DNA of 37,109 nt, taken from the IMG/VR virus record IMGVR_UViG_3300036780_000098, positions 1 to 37,109 of that record; one strand, given 5' to 3'. Position numbers and translations under genes: made by a program. Position 1 is the first letter of the stretch, and each line of letters starts with the position of its first letter. A model generated the notes under the pieces. It worked only from the letters and a program-made list of their open reading frames with translations. It was not told the origin of the DNA and made no database searches. This DNA comes from a virus. Shown piece after piece: positions 31,401 to 37,109 of the stretch.

Positions 31401-33850
31401 GTCTCGACGTCACCCTGTCGAGCTGGGCTGAGACGGTCCTGGCGGCGAAGTGGACGCCGGGCACGGGCAACACGGAGAACTCCTGGATCCTGCTGCTGAA
31501 CCCGGACGGGACGCTGACCTGGTTCTGGTCCACGACGGGCAGCGACACGCTGTCCGCGCAGTCCACCGCGCCGGTCCCCGCCTATGGCCGGATGATGATC
31601 CGGGTCACGATGAACGCCAGCAACGGCACGGTCCGCTTCTACACCGGCCCCGTGCTCGGTTCCGGCAGCCAGCTGGGCGCCGCGGTGGGCCCGGGCACGG
31701 CGACCAGTATTTTCGTGAGCACGGCGCCGGTGAGTGTCGGCAACTACGGGCCGGCGAACCTGGCCAGCGAGGGCCTGAACGGGTCGGTGCACGAGTTCCA
31801 GCTGTATGCGGGGATCGCGGGGACGCTGGTGGCGGACCCGGTGTTCTCCGCCCAGCAGCCCGGCGCGCCCAGTTTCGCTGACGCGCAGGGGAACACGTGG
31901 ACGCCGTACGGGACGGCCGAGCTGTCGCAGCGGTCCTACCGGTTCCACGGCGAGATGAGCTCGGTGCCGAAGGCGGCGGACCCGACGGTCACCGACGTGT
32001 GGGTGGACCTGCAGGCGGGCGGCCTGCTGCGCCGCCTGTCGCAGGGCAACGCGCCGGAGTACAGCCCGATGCGGCGGGCGGTGCAGGCGCAGGCGGGGAC
32101 GCTGGCGCCGGCCGCCTACTGGCCGGCCGAGGACTTGCAGGGCAGCACGGTGCTCGGCAGCGCGACCGGCGGGCCGAGCATGACCGTATCCGGCGGGACG
32201 GGTGACGGGTCGGTCACGTTCACCGGGCCGGCGTTCAGCTCCGATACGACGTTCGCCTGCTCGGCCGCGCTGCCGGTGCTGAACGGGTCCGCGTGGCACG
32301 GCATCGTGCCCCGCTACACGAGCAACGGCAGCCTGATCGTCCGCTTCCTCATGAGCATCCCCAGCACGGCGGTGGCGTCCACACCGGTCATGCGGGTGCT
32401 CACCACCGGCACCCTGCAGGAGTTCTCCCTGTACTGGACCAGCGGCGGCGGCCTGTCCCTGGCGGGCTTCAGCCAGTCCGGCCAGGTGTTCAGCTCCGGG
32501 CCGGTGTCGTTCGGGGTGGACGGCAACCCGGTGTGGGTGAGCATGGAACTGCGGCCCGGGTCCGGGTCGCAGGTGAACTGGTCGATGGCCACCCTGCAGC
32601 CGGGCGCCAGCACGGGCCTCGGTTTCGCCGGCCACTTCAATGGGACGATCGGCCGCGCCACCGACATCTGGGTGTCCCCGGCCGGGAAGCAAACCCAGGT
32701 CACGATCGGCCATATCCAGGTCCAGTCCGACTGGGTGAGCCTGTTCAGCCTCTACCAGCCGCTGAACGCGTGGGACGGCGAGACCGCCGGATCCAGGTTC
32801 GCCCGGCTCTGCTCGGAGAACGGGGTCGCGGCCCGGATCGTCGGGCCGCCGGGCCTGTCTGCGGCGATGGGCGCCCAGCCGGTGGATACCCTCCCGGACT
32901 TGCTGACCCAGTGTGAGACCGCCGACATGGGGATGATCTTCGAGCCGCGGACGGCGTACGCCCTCGGCTACCGCACCCTGGTCAGCCTGCTGAATCAGAC
33001 GCCGGCGGCCACGATCGACTGGTCAGCCGGCCAGCTGTCCGACAGCGGGTTCAGCGCGCCCACCGACGACGACCAGTACACGATCAACGACGTCACCGCC
33101 ACCCGCGACTCCGGCGGCAGCGGCAGCAACTCCTCGGGCGCGTCGGTGCGGATCCTCCTGGACGACGGCACACCCATGTCGGTCAGCCCGCCGCCGGCCG
33201 GGGCGGGCGACTACGCCACCAGCGCGGACGTAAACGTCGAGTCTGACGCCCAGCTGCCCGACGTCGCGAGCTGGCTGGTGCACCGGGGCACGGTGGACGA
33301 GCCGCGCTGGCCGGCGATGCCCGTCGATTTGACGTGGCGGGACCTGGCCGCGCTCCGGTGGGCGCTGCAGGAGGTGGACGTCGGCGACCGGGCCGACCAG
33401 ACGGGCCTGCCGACCTGGCTCACCTGGAATGACGTCCGCCAGCTGGCCGCCGGGGCGAGTGAGCAGATCGGCGACTTCGTCTACAAGATCGCCTGGAACG
33501 CGATACCGGAGTCGGTGTACGAGACCGGCGTCCTCGATGACCCGGTGTACGGGCGGGCCGACACGGACGGCGCCACGCTCACCAGCGCGGTCAGCACGAC
33601 GGACACGACGCTGCCGGTGACGTCGGCCGGCCTGCCGTGGACGACGGCGGCGGGTGACCTGCCGTTTGATATCCAGCTGCACCCGCCGGGCGCGCCCGGC
33701 CGGGGTGAGCAGGTCACCGTCACCGCGGTCTCCGGCACGTCGAGCCCGCAAAGCTTCACGGTCACCCGGTCGGTCAACGGCGTGGTGACGGCGCACGCGG
33801 CCGGGGAAACCGTCAGCCTGTTCACCGAACCAGTGTTCGCGCTCGCATGA
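28412..33850 (+). CDS. giant modular tail protein with glycosidase-like domain
   Basis: This is a 1812-residue protein starting at GTG 28412, with only a GC-rich tract for a ribosome binding site. Residues 1-215 and 250-460 are two related beta domains, each followed by stalk-like repeats of the form AxQTVTPxQAA (about 217-245 and 465-530). Residues about 545-865 resemble a (β/α)8 glycoside hydrolase: WHEIEH with Glu694 and MEFG with Glu799 would be acid/base and nucleophile, as in GH26-like enzymes. A run of at least twelve Gly (about 877-890) leads to a region with two LamG-like sandwiches (about 970-1150, 1230-1445) and a tail-tip hub. It probably binds and trims host surface glycans. Confidence 0.8.
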   Translation: MPGPYNVCNGTASSGSATLTVTVGSGTPTGGSSAAGDLVYVTGGNTGGLNVTGVTDSQGNTYTQAPNPANSSGANQRCSIWASLTTKALVSGTDTVTVTWSSTGGNKSLIARACSGVASASADQSAGANGTSTSPGSGATGALAQAGELVVGAIQDATAGGTPTGLSFGTGLTAGNTTGFDEIVSSTSAVTASGTITSAAWGACVATFKMATFTAAASQTVTPDQSALMDSLPATASQTVTPAQAAAGVVLTGEPYLIGSAGHATGAASLQVPVGSNGGHASGVQDALLVAGGASGNSVEDVTDTASNTYSLSPGGSDATKPGTYLFASLGPALLEAAGSVTLGYATTAGAKTGIAIGVPAPGGLDTAVAADGDSTTPSVTTGTLAEPGELVVAFCTYGQAGGTMTWADGWTQLCAPFQAAAGQEWMTAAYTVASDTSPVTAAGTIGLANWTIVAQPLIPQLATAAQTVTPSQAATLHVTGGVREATAAQTITPAQAVAPAVVATVTATAAESVTPAQSATALVAGPGQFPDAPLGVTAEIALPSTGTGSAPTGSSGGLAGDFGNTYHVPSLGTIDVATKEWVGTLAGYPPDEVERWPTARKCFFSASDGTGSVASFPVTFGSDTQAAKDLKMRAYLCYKPAYNSGLSSYDATVGSATAGNSHGGTQADWIALKASVAWLSSHGLTCEVVLWHEIEHQPLTAVQYFSMLAFYSSAVSAVLGTGHLHHVASAAYSGQLVDYFPGKPNFSTECFVAKGWTDCYTHSWFNGYQLDGGTTPAAPDSLIGLCNRNSIPFGGVMEFGCGGVIAAGQQPADTNGYIDYLTGIAAAYPGSSYIWFADTTVGSTNDVIPGFASGESGGYDARPHLQALADAITGGAGGGGGGGGGGGGTAGVVWEDVTGYLYAPAGQPVVTLTRGRPNESSQVNPGQATCQIDNRAGDFTAANPGGRWYGLLSKNTPIRFSVPSQDVYLRLEDDSTSCAACPTAAGLDITGGIDVRLDVTLSSWAETVLAAKWTPGTGNTENSWILLLNPDGTLTWFWSTTGSDTLSAQSTAPVPAYGRMMIRVTMNASNGTVRFYTGPVLGSGSQLGAAVGPGTATSIFVSTAPVSVGNYGPANLASEGLNGSVHEFQLYAGIAGTLVADPVFSAQQPGAPSFADAQGNTWTPYGTAELSQRSYRFHGEMSSVPKAADPTVTDVWVDLQAGGLLRRLSQGNAPEYSPMRRAVQAQAGTLAPAAYWPAEDLQGSTVLGSATGGPSMTVSGGTGDGSVTFTGPAFSSDTTFACSAALPVLNGSAWHGIVPRYTSNGSLIVRFLMSIPSTAVASTPVMRVLTTGTLQEFSLYWTSGGGLSLAGFSQSGQVFSSGPVSFGVDGNPVWVSMELRPGSGSQVNWSMATLQPGASTGLGFAGHFNGTIGRATDIWVSPAGKQTQVTIGHIQVQSDWVSLFSLYQPLNAWDGETAGSRFARLCSENGVAARIVGPPGLSAAMGAQPVDTLPDLLTQCETADMGMIFEPRTAYALGYRTLVSLLNQTPAATIDWSAGQLSDSGFSAPTDDDQYTINDVTATRDSGGSGSNSSGASVRILLDDGTPMSVSPPPAGAGDYATSADVNVESDAQLPDVASWLVHRGTVDEPRWPAMPVDLTWRDLAALRWALQEVDVGDRADQTGLPTWLTWNDVRQLAAGASEQIGDFVYKIAWNAIPESVYETGVLDDPVYGRADTDGATLTSAVSTTDTTLPVTSAGLPWTTAAGDLPFDIQLHPPGAPGRGEQVTVTAVSGTSSPQSFTVTRSVNGVVTAHAAGETVSLFTEPVFALA

Positions 33851-33860
33851 GGAGGACGCC

Positions 33861-34358
33861 ATGACCGGTGTAGCCGGCATCCTGGCCGGTGCCAGGATCA
33901 CCGCCGCGATGATCGCCGCGATCGCGCCCAACGCGGTGGTCAAAGGCGACGACGAATCCCTCTCCTCGAGCACGGCCATGCAGAACGATGACGCGCTCGT
34001 CATCCCGCTGACCGCCAACTCCAGCTGGCTGGTGGTGTGCTTCTTCAACTATGTGGCGACGACCGGCGCGGACTTCAAATACCGGTTCACCGCGCCGTCG
34101 GGGATCACCGGCTACCAGCAGCCGACCAGGCTGAACCTGTCCGGCCAGTTCACCGGCGCGTTCAGCAGTCTGTGGACGGACACGGTCACCGCCGACGGGC
34201 AGGGCGCCAGCACGATCATGAACGTGTTCGCGTTCGGCCAGATCACCACCGGCCCGGCCGGCGGGGACCTGCAGCTCCAGTGGGCGCAGAACACGAGCAA
34301 CGGCAACTCGACCACGGTCAAGGCCGGAAGCATTCTCGCCGCCTGGCAGGTCGCATGA
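33861..34358 (+). CDS. small tail/tip protein, beta-rich
   Basis: This is a 165-residue protein with GAGGA before its ATG. It has a hydrophobic helical N-terminus (residues 3-25) and then a beta-sandwich with WLVVCFFNYVATTGADFKYRF and LSGQFTGAFSSLWTDTV. It follows the giant tail protein and may be a trimeric tip or base component. The family is unrecognised. Confidence 0.65.
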   Translation: MTGVAGILAGARITAAMIAAIAPNAVVKGDDESLSSSTAMQNDDALVIPLTANSSWLVVCFFNYVATTGADFKYRFTAPSGITGYQQPTRLNLSGQFTGAFSSLWTDTVTADGQGASTIMNVFAFGQITTGPAGGDLQLQWAQNTSNGNSTTVKAGSILAAWQVA

Positions 34359-34624
34359 GCCCCTGGTACGACGGCTACTGGCCGCAATGGGTGATCCAGA
34401 ACATCCTGCCCAACCCCGCCTGGTGGCTGCTCGTCATCGTCCCCGGCGCCGTCTTCCGCAAACGGATCAAAGCCTGGTGGCACCGGCACTTCGGCGCCGA
34501 GGCCGACCTGCGGGAGATCAGGGAGACGGCCGCGGCCGCACACAAGATCATGGCCGACCTGTACCGGCACCACACCGGCCACGCGCACAAGCTGGCACCC
34601 GACGATCATGAGGGGGGGACGTGA
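34355..34624 (+). CDS. holin-like or lysis-cassette membrane protein
   Basis: The ATG at 34355 is coupled to the previous stop, giving 89 residues. One transmembrane helix lies at about residues 10-35 (WWLLVIVPGAVF), followed by a basic His-rich cytoplasmic tail and an amphipathic helix. Its position at the start of the lysis module suggests a holin or spanin-like accessory. This is a weak assignment. Confidence 0.6.
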   Translation: MSPWYDGYWPQWVIQNILPNPAWWLLVIVPGAVFRKRIKAWWHRHFGAEADLREIRETAAAAHKIMADLYRHHTGHAHKLAPDDHEGGT

Positions 34625-34875
34625 ACCAATGGCGGCTGATCAAGGACGTCTTGCTGACGGGCCTGGGCATGTTCGCGATCTACTCGCAGCTGTTCCGCCA
34701 GCACCCGGACGGGCTGATCCTGGGCGCGGGCCTGGCGCTCACCGTCCCGTCGATCGCGTCGCACGTGAGGGCCCTGCTGCCCGGGCCTGGCGATGGGGAT
34801 TCCTCGCCGCCGCCTCCGCCAGCAGCGGCGCCGCCGCCGGCGCCCTCATCTGGGGAGGTGTCCACTGGTGAATGA
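34621..34875 (+). CDS. holin candidate with two hydrophobic helices
   Basis: This is an 84-residue protein with two predicted transmembrane helices (about 8-25 and 33-50) and a Pro/Ala/Ser-rich tail of about 30 residues. The size and topology suit a class II holin, which would open the membrane for the lysin. It is coupled to the neighbouring genes by overlaps on both sides. Confidence 0.65.
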   Translation: MNQWRLIKDVLLTGLGMFAIYSQLFRQHPDGLILGAGLALTVPSIASHVRALLPGPGDGDSSPPPPPAAAPPPAPSSGEVSTGE

Positions 34876-35218
34876 GCACGAGGAGCGGCTGCCCGTTGGC
34901 CCGAAGGGTGACCGGGGTGAGCGGGGGATGCCCCGCGGGCAGCGGCGGGCGGTCGTGTTCCTGTTCCTGCTGTCGCTGGCCATGTCGGTGGCCGCCTACC
35001 TGGCCGCCACCAACTACTACCGGGACGGCCAGGCCACGCAGCAGCGGCAGGGCCTCGTGCTGGAGCGGAAGCTGTGCGGGTCGTTCGGGAAGCTGGCCGG
35101 CCTGCACCCACCGCCCGGGAACCCGGCCACCAATCCCAGCCGGGCGTACCTGCAGACGCAGCATGACATCCTCGCCGGGATCGGCGCCGACCTGCAATGC
35201 CCCGGAGGCAGTCCATGA
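34868..35218 (+). CDS. single-helix membrane protein with a collagen-like stretch
   Basis: The GTG at 34868 overlaps the previous gene, giving 116 residues. Residues 11-22 read GPKGDRGERGMP, a short Gly-X-Y run, then a transmembrane helix (about 30-50), then a region with Cys near residues 70 and 111. The external part may form a disulfide. The shape resembles spanin-like or signal-anchor proteins, but the role is unknown. Confidence 0.6.
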   Translation: MNEHEERLPVGPKGDRGERGMPRGQRRAVVFLFLLSLAMSVAAYLAATNYYRDGQATQQRQGLVLERKLCGSFGKLAGLHPPPGNPATNPSRAYLQTQHDILAGIGADLQCPGGSP

Positions 35219-35970
35219 GGGAGATGTACGACGCCACCGTCCCGGGGAACATCCGGGCGAGCGCGGCCATGGTCGCCTGGTACGGCGACGGCCTGTACGC
35301 GTGGAGCCAAGCGGACCTCGACCGGTTCGCGGACGCGGTCAAGGTGCGGATCACCGTCTTCGCTGATGATGACGAGGGCCAGGTTCTCGACGTCGAGAAC
35401 GGCGACGCCACGCCGGTGGAAGCGCCCGGGTGGGCGCAGCGCCGCCGGGCGGCCGGGCAGGACCCGACGGTGTACTGCAACGCGTCAACCTGGCCGCAGG
35501 TGCGGGCCGAGTTCGCCCTGGCGAAGGTGGCCGAGCCGCACTGGTGGATCGCCGAGTACGACGGCCGGCCGGAGGTCCCGGCGGGGGCGGTCGCGAAACA
35601 GTACCTGGGCGGGCCGACGGCACTGTTCGACGTGTCGGCCGTGGCGGACTACTGGCCGGGCGTGGACCCGGCACCCAAACCAGCACCAGCACCGGAGGAA
35701 GCGATGGCGAACGGGATGATCACCGGCAAGGCCGGGAGTAAGCAGGACATCGTCTGCCCGATGGGGAAGCGCCCGGACCTGATCACGTTCGGCTGCTCGG
35801 AGGCCGCGCGGCTGTCGGTGGATACGCGGGTGAAGGGCACGGCCGACGTGGAGGTTGACCTCAGCTACGTGGAGACCAAGCCGGTCGAGTGGCCGAAGGG
35901 GATCGACATGATCGTCGTGCACGTCGTCGAGGCGGCCGCGGACGGGACACCCATCAGCTGGGCGTACTAG
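35215..35970 (+). CDS. probable endolysin, GH25/Rv2525c-like glycoside hydrolase
   Basis: This is a 251-residue protein; ATG 35215 has GGAGG upstream and overlaps the previous stop. Residues 1-150 are like the glycoside-hydrolase-type domain of Rv2525c and GH25: MYDAT with Asp6, VLDVENGDA with Asp59/Glu61, TVYCNASTWPQVRAEF, WWIAEYDG and KQY. A Pro/Ala linker (about 148-162) joins it to a beta-rich C-terminal domain. It would cut the cell wall for release. No amidase gene is present. The C-terminal domain may also be made separately (see 35694). Confidence 0.7.
   Translation: MREMYDATVPGNIRASAAMVAWYGDGLYAWSQADLDRFADAVKVRITVFADDDEGQVLDVENGDATPVEAPGWAQRRRAAGQDPTVYCNASTWPQVRAEFALAKVAEPHWWIAEYDGRPEVPAGAVAKQYLGGPTALFDVSAVADYWPGVDPAPKPAPAPEEAMANGMITGKAGSKQDIVCPMGKRPDLITFGCSEAARLSVDTRVKGTADVEVDLSYVETKPVEWPKGIDMIVVHVVEAAADGTPISWAY
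35694..35706 (+). promoter_or_regulatory. internal ribosome binding site and ATG in the lysin gene
   Basis: GGAGGAA at 35694-35700 lies three bases before an in-frame ATG at 35704. It falls at the linker between the catalytic and C-terminal domains, so translation from here would yield an 88-residue free C-terminal domain ending at the common stop. Several endolysins use such an internal start to form hetero-oligomers. Confidence 0.5.
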
Positions 35971-36176
35971 GTATCCAAGGTCTCCAGCTCGCCGTGCGTG
36001 GCGTAGCAATCGCGGACGCCACGAACGAGGACATCCAGGTCAACCCTGACGCCGGGCGGCAAGCCGGGCTCGTCAACGTCGCGCACGGTGCCCGCAATCC
36101 AGACGGGCTTGTGCCCCGGTCCGGTGCCGCGCGCGGGGAGGAGCACCTTCACGCGGTCGCCCGGCTTCCAGCTCAC
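35967..36176 (-). CDS. small SH3-like protein of the right-end operon
   Basis: This is a 69-residue protein on the minus strand, converging on the lysin gene with a four-base tail overlap. It begins MSWKPGDRVKVLLPA and continues as a short beta barrel (VWIAGTVRDVDEPGL). Its GTG overlaps the stop of the next gene upstream. The family is not identified; the KOW/SH3 look is only suggestive. Confidence 0.65.
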   Translation of the reverse strand: MSWKPGDRVKVLLPARGTGPGHKPVWIAGTVRDVDEPGLPPGVRVDLDVLVRGVRDCYATHGELETLDT

Positions 36177-36415
36177 CGCTCCACCTTCTCACTCACAACC
36201 TCGCCGGGCACGACCCGCGGCCCGCTGCCGACCGCACGCGGCCCGCCAGCCACCGGCCGGGACGACCCGACACGCGGCACCACCGTCGCCTGCACAGCAA
36301 CCCAGGCGCCCCGCTCCGGCCTCCACACGAGCTGAACATGCCGGGCCAGCCAGCACACGAACGGGATGACACCAGCCAGCAGCACGCCGCCACCGAACAA
36401 GATCAGGTCAGTCAT
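36173..36415 (-). CDS. membrane protein of the right-end operon
   Basis: Translation from ATG 36415, seven bases after GGAGGGA on the minus strand, gives 80 residues. One hydrophobic helix occupies residues 3-24, followed by a basic tail. A longer open frame continues upstream but is Arg/Gly-biased and lacks a better start. The function is unknown. Confidence 0.6.
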   Translation of the reverse strand: MTDLILFGGGVLLAGVIPFVCWLARHVQLVWRPERGAWVAVQATVVPRVGSSRPVAGGPRAVGSGPRVVPGEVVSEKVER

Positions 36416-36638
36416 CCCGTCTCCCTCCGAATACCTTCGCACCCCAGCGGAGCCGGTCACCCGTCCCGCCACACGACCGGCACCGGCCATACGCCCGCCT
36501 GCTCGACCCCGGGTTCCGGCCACGACGGCCACGGCACGACCGGCACGGCGCGAACGGGTGCACCCGGCAGCGGACCAGATACACCGCCGCGGCGGCCACC
36601 ACGGCCACCACGATCACCACGGCGTCAGTGGCGTTCAT
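36408..36638 (-). CDS. membrane protein with DnaJ-type zinc finger
   Basis: This is a 76-residue protein: an N-terminal transmembrane helix (about 5-25), then CRSCRGR and CRSCGGTG, the CxxCxGxG motif of DnaJ zinc fingers. Such proteins recur in actinobacterial mobile elements. GAGGGAGAC precedes the ATG. It overlaps its neighbours by 4-8 bases. The architecture mirrors, in reverse order, the protein encoded at 15413-15802. Confidence 0.7.
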   Translation of the reverse strand: MNATDAVVIVVAVVAAAAVYLVRCRVHPFAPCRSCRGRRGRNPGSSRRAYGRCRSCGGTGDRLRWGAKVFGGRRDD

Positions 36639-37093
36639 ACGGTCTCCCTCGCGGCGAACCAGTCGGCCAGCTCCACCGGGTCATACAGGTGCTCGAGCCC
36701 GTGGCGGGCCACAGACTTCGGGAACTGCTCGTCCCGGTGCCGCGCCGTCCGGGCCGCGGCGAGCTTCATCGGCAGGATCCCCGCGGCCACCGCCGCGGAC
36801 AGGCCGACCGGGTCCGGTGCTGAAACAGCAGGCCGCTCCGGCGGGGCTGAAACTGTTCCATTCCCCAGGTCAGGGCCGCCCGGCAGTGCTGCCTGTTTCT
36901 GTGGCACCGCCAGCGGCGGCCCGGTGAACGGCATCCCTGACGGGCACGCCGCCACCCGGCCCGCCATCGCCAGCTCCCGCGCCTGCGCGCCCGTCAGGAA
37001 CGCCACCTGGGTCTGCCGGACGCTGTCGGTGACGACCTCGGCCCGGCCGATGTGGCGGGTCGCCGGGGGCATCGGCATGTCCGGGACGAGCAT
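36635..37093 (-). CDS. HTH-like protein, possibly cut by the window edge
   Basis: At least 152 residues, read leftwards. The frame is open upstream to the window edge, so the true start may lie outside. Residues about 118-148 (EQFPKSVARHGLEHLYDPVELADWFAAR) resemble the wing and last helix of AlpA/MerR-type regulators. The central part is Pro/Ala-rich. It would be the first seen gene of the right-end operon and a possible regulator of it. Confidence 0.6.
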   Translation of the reverse strand: MLVPDMPMPPATRHIGRAEVVTDSVRQTQVAFLTGAQARELAMAGRVAACPSGMPFTGPPLAVPQKQAALPGGPDLGNGTVSAPPERPAVSAPDPVGLSAAVAAGILPMKLAAARTARHRDEQFPKSVARHGLEHLYDPVELADWFAARETV

Positions 37094-37109
37094 CTTCCAC
37101 GTGGACGGC

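Noticed and set aside
29966-32713. Long open frame of 915 codons on the minus strand
   Set aside because: It is fully antisense to the giant tail protein, which has clear domains, and is Arg/Ala/Gly-biased without motifs.

Overview
The window is a high-GC temperate siphovirus genome of an actinobacterial host. It is either an integrated prophage or the circular or attP form of a phage. The GC content, the frequent GTG starts, the leaderless-type promoter, the abundance of small Cys-rich proteins and the actinophage-style protein families all point to Actinobacteria; a genus cannot be fixed from the sequence. The module order is: attachment core and leftward integrase/repressor (1-2464), rightward early genes (2545-11442), replication-origin-like region (11338-11552), HNH/cos/terminase (12217-15416), HK97-type head (15803-22797), non-contractile tail (22794-34358), lysis (34355-35970), and a leftward accessory operon cut by the right edge (35967-37109).

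Lysogeny and control (1-2751). The 3' half of a tRNA-Thr(CGT) gene lies at 17-63, without a recognisable 5' half. Next to it are a small lipoprotein gene, a tyrosine integrase, a small membrane protein and an XRE-type repressor. The repressor promoter and the rightward early promoter diverge. Both contain the octamer TGCGCGTA between the -35 and -10 boxes, and the early promoter appears to give a leaderless mRNA that begins at the ATG of an excisionase-like HTH gene.

Early region (2827-11442). About twenty genes are read rightwards, nearly all joined by 1-8 bp stop/start overlaps. Many are tiny, unrecognised zinc-ribbon or single-helix membrane proteins that gene callers miss. Among them are a PP-loop (PAPS-reductase-like) enzyme, an N4/N6-type DNA methyltransferase, a RecE/RecB-like PD-(D/E)XK nuclease paired with a probable single-strand annealing protein, an HNH-like protein, and a winged-helix protein. 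The 3' end of the winged-helix gene holds three palindromic repeats and, with its flanks, three DnaA boxes. I read this as the phage replication origin.

Packaging and virion (12217-34358). Two HNH proteins, a GC-rich structured gap (cos candidate) and TerS/TerL are arranged as in HK97. The head module has a portal, a maturation protease that carries three extra zinc ribbons, a capsid protein with a long N-terminal scaffold domain, small accessory proteins and a connector. The tail module has a tube protein, tail-assembly chaperones with a candidate -1 frameshift, a 737-residue tape measure with a tryptophan-containing 11-residue repeat, and a 1812-residue tail protein that joins adhesin-like domains, a glycoside-hydrolase-like barrel, a polyglycine linker and a tail-tip hub.

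Lysis and right end. Three small membrane proteins (holin candidates) precede a glycosidase-like lysin. The lysin gene has a well-placed internal ribosome binding site in front of its C-terminal domain. Beyond it, four leftward genes converge on the lysis genes and look like mobile-element cargo. The most notable observations are the origin-like repeat array, the divergent control region, the protease with zinc ribbons, the giant tail glycosidase fusion, the internally initiated lysin domain and the zinc-ribbon mini-protein operon. No stretch over 300 bases lacks a gene.
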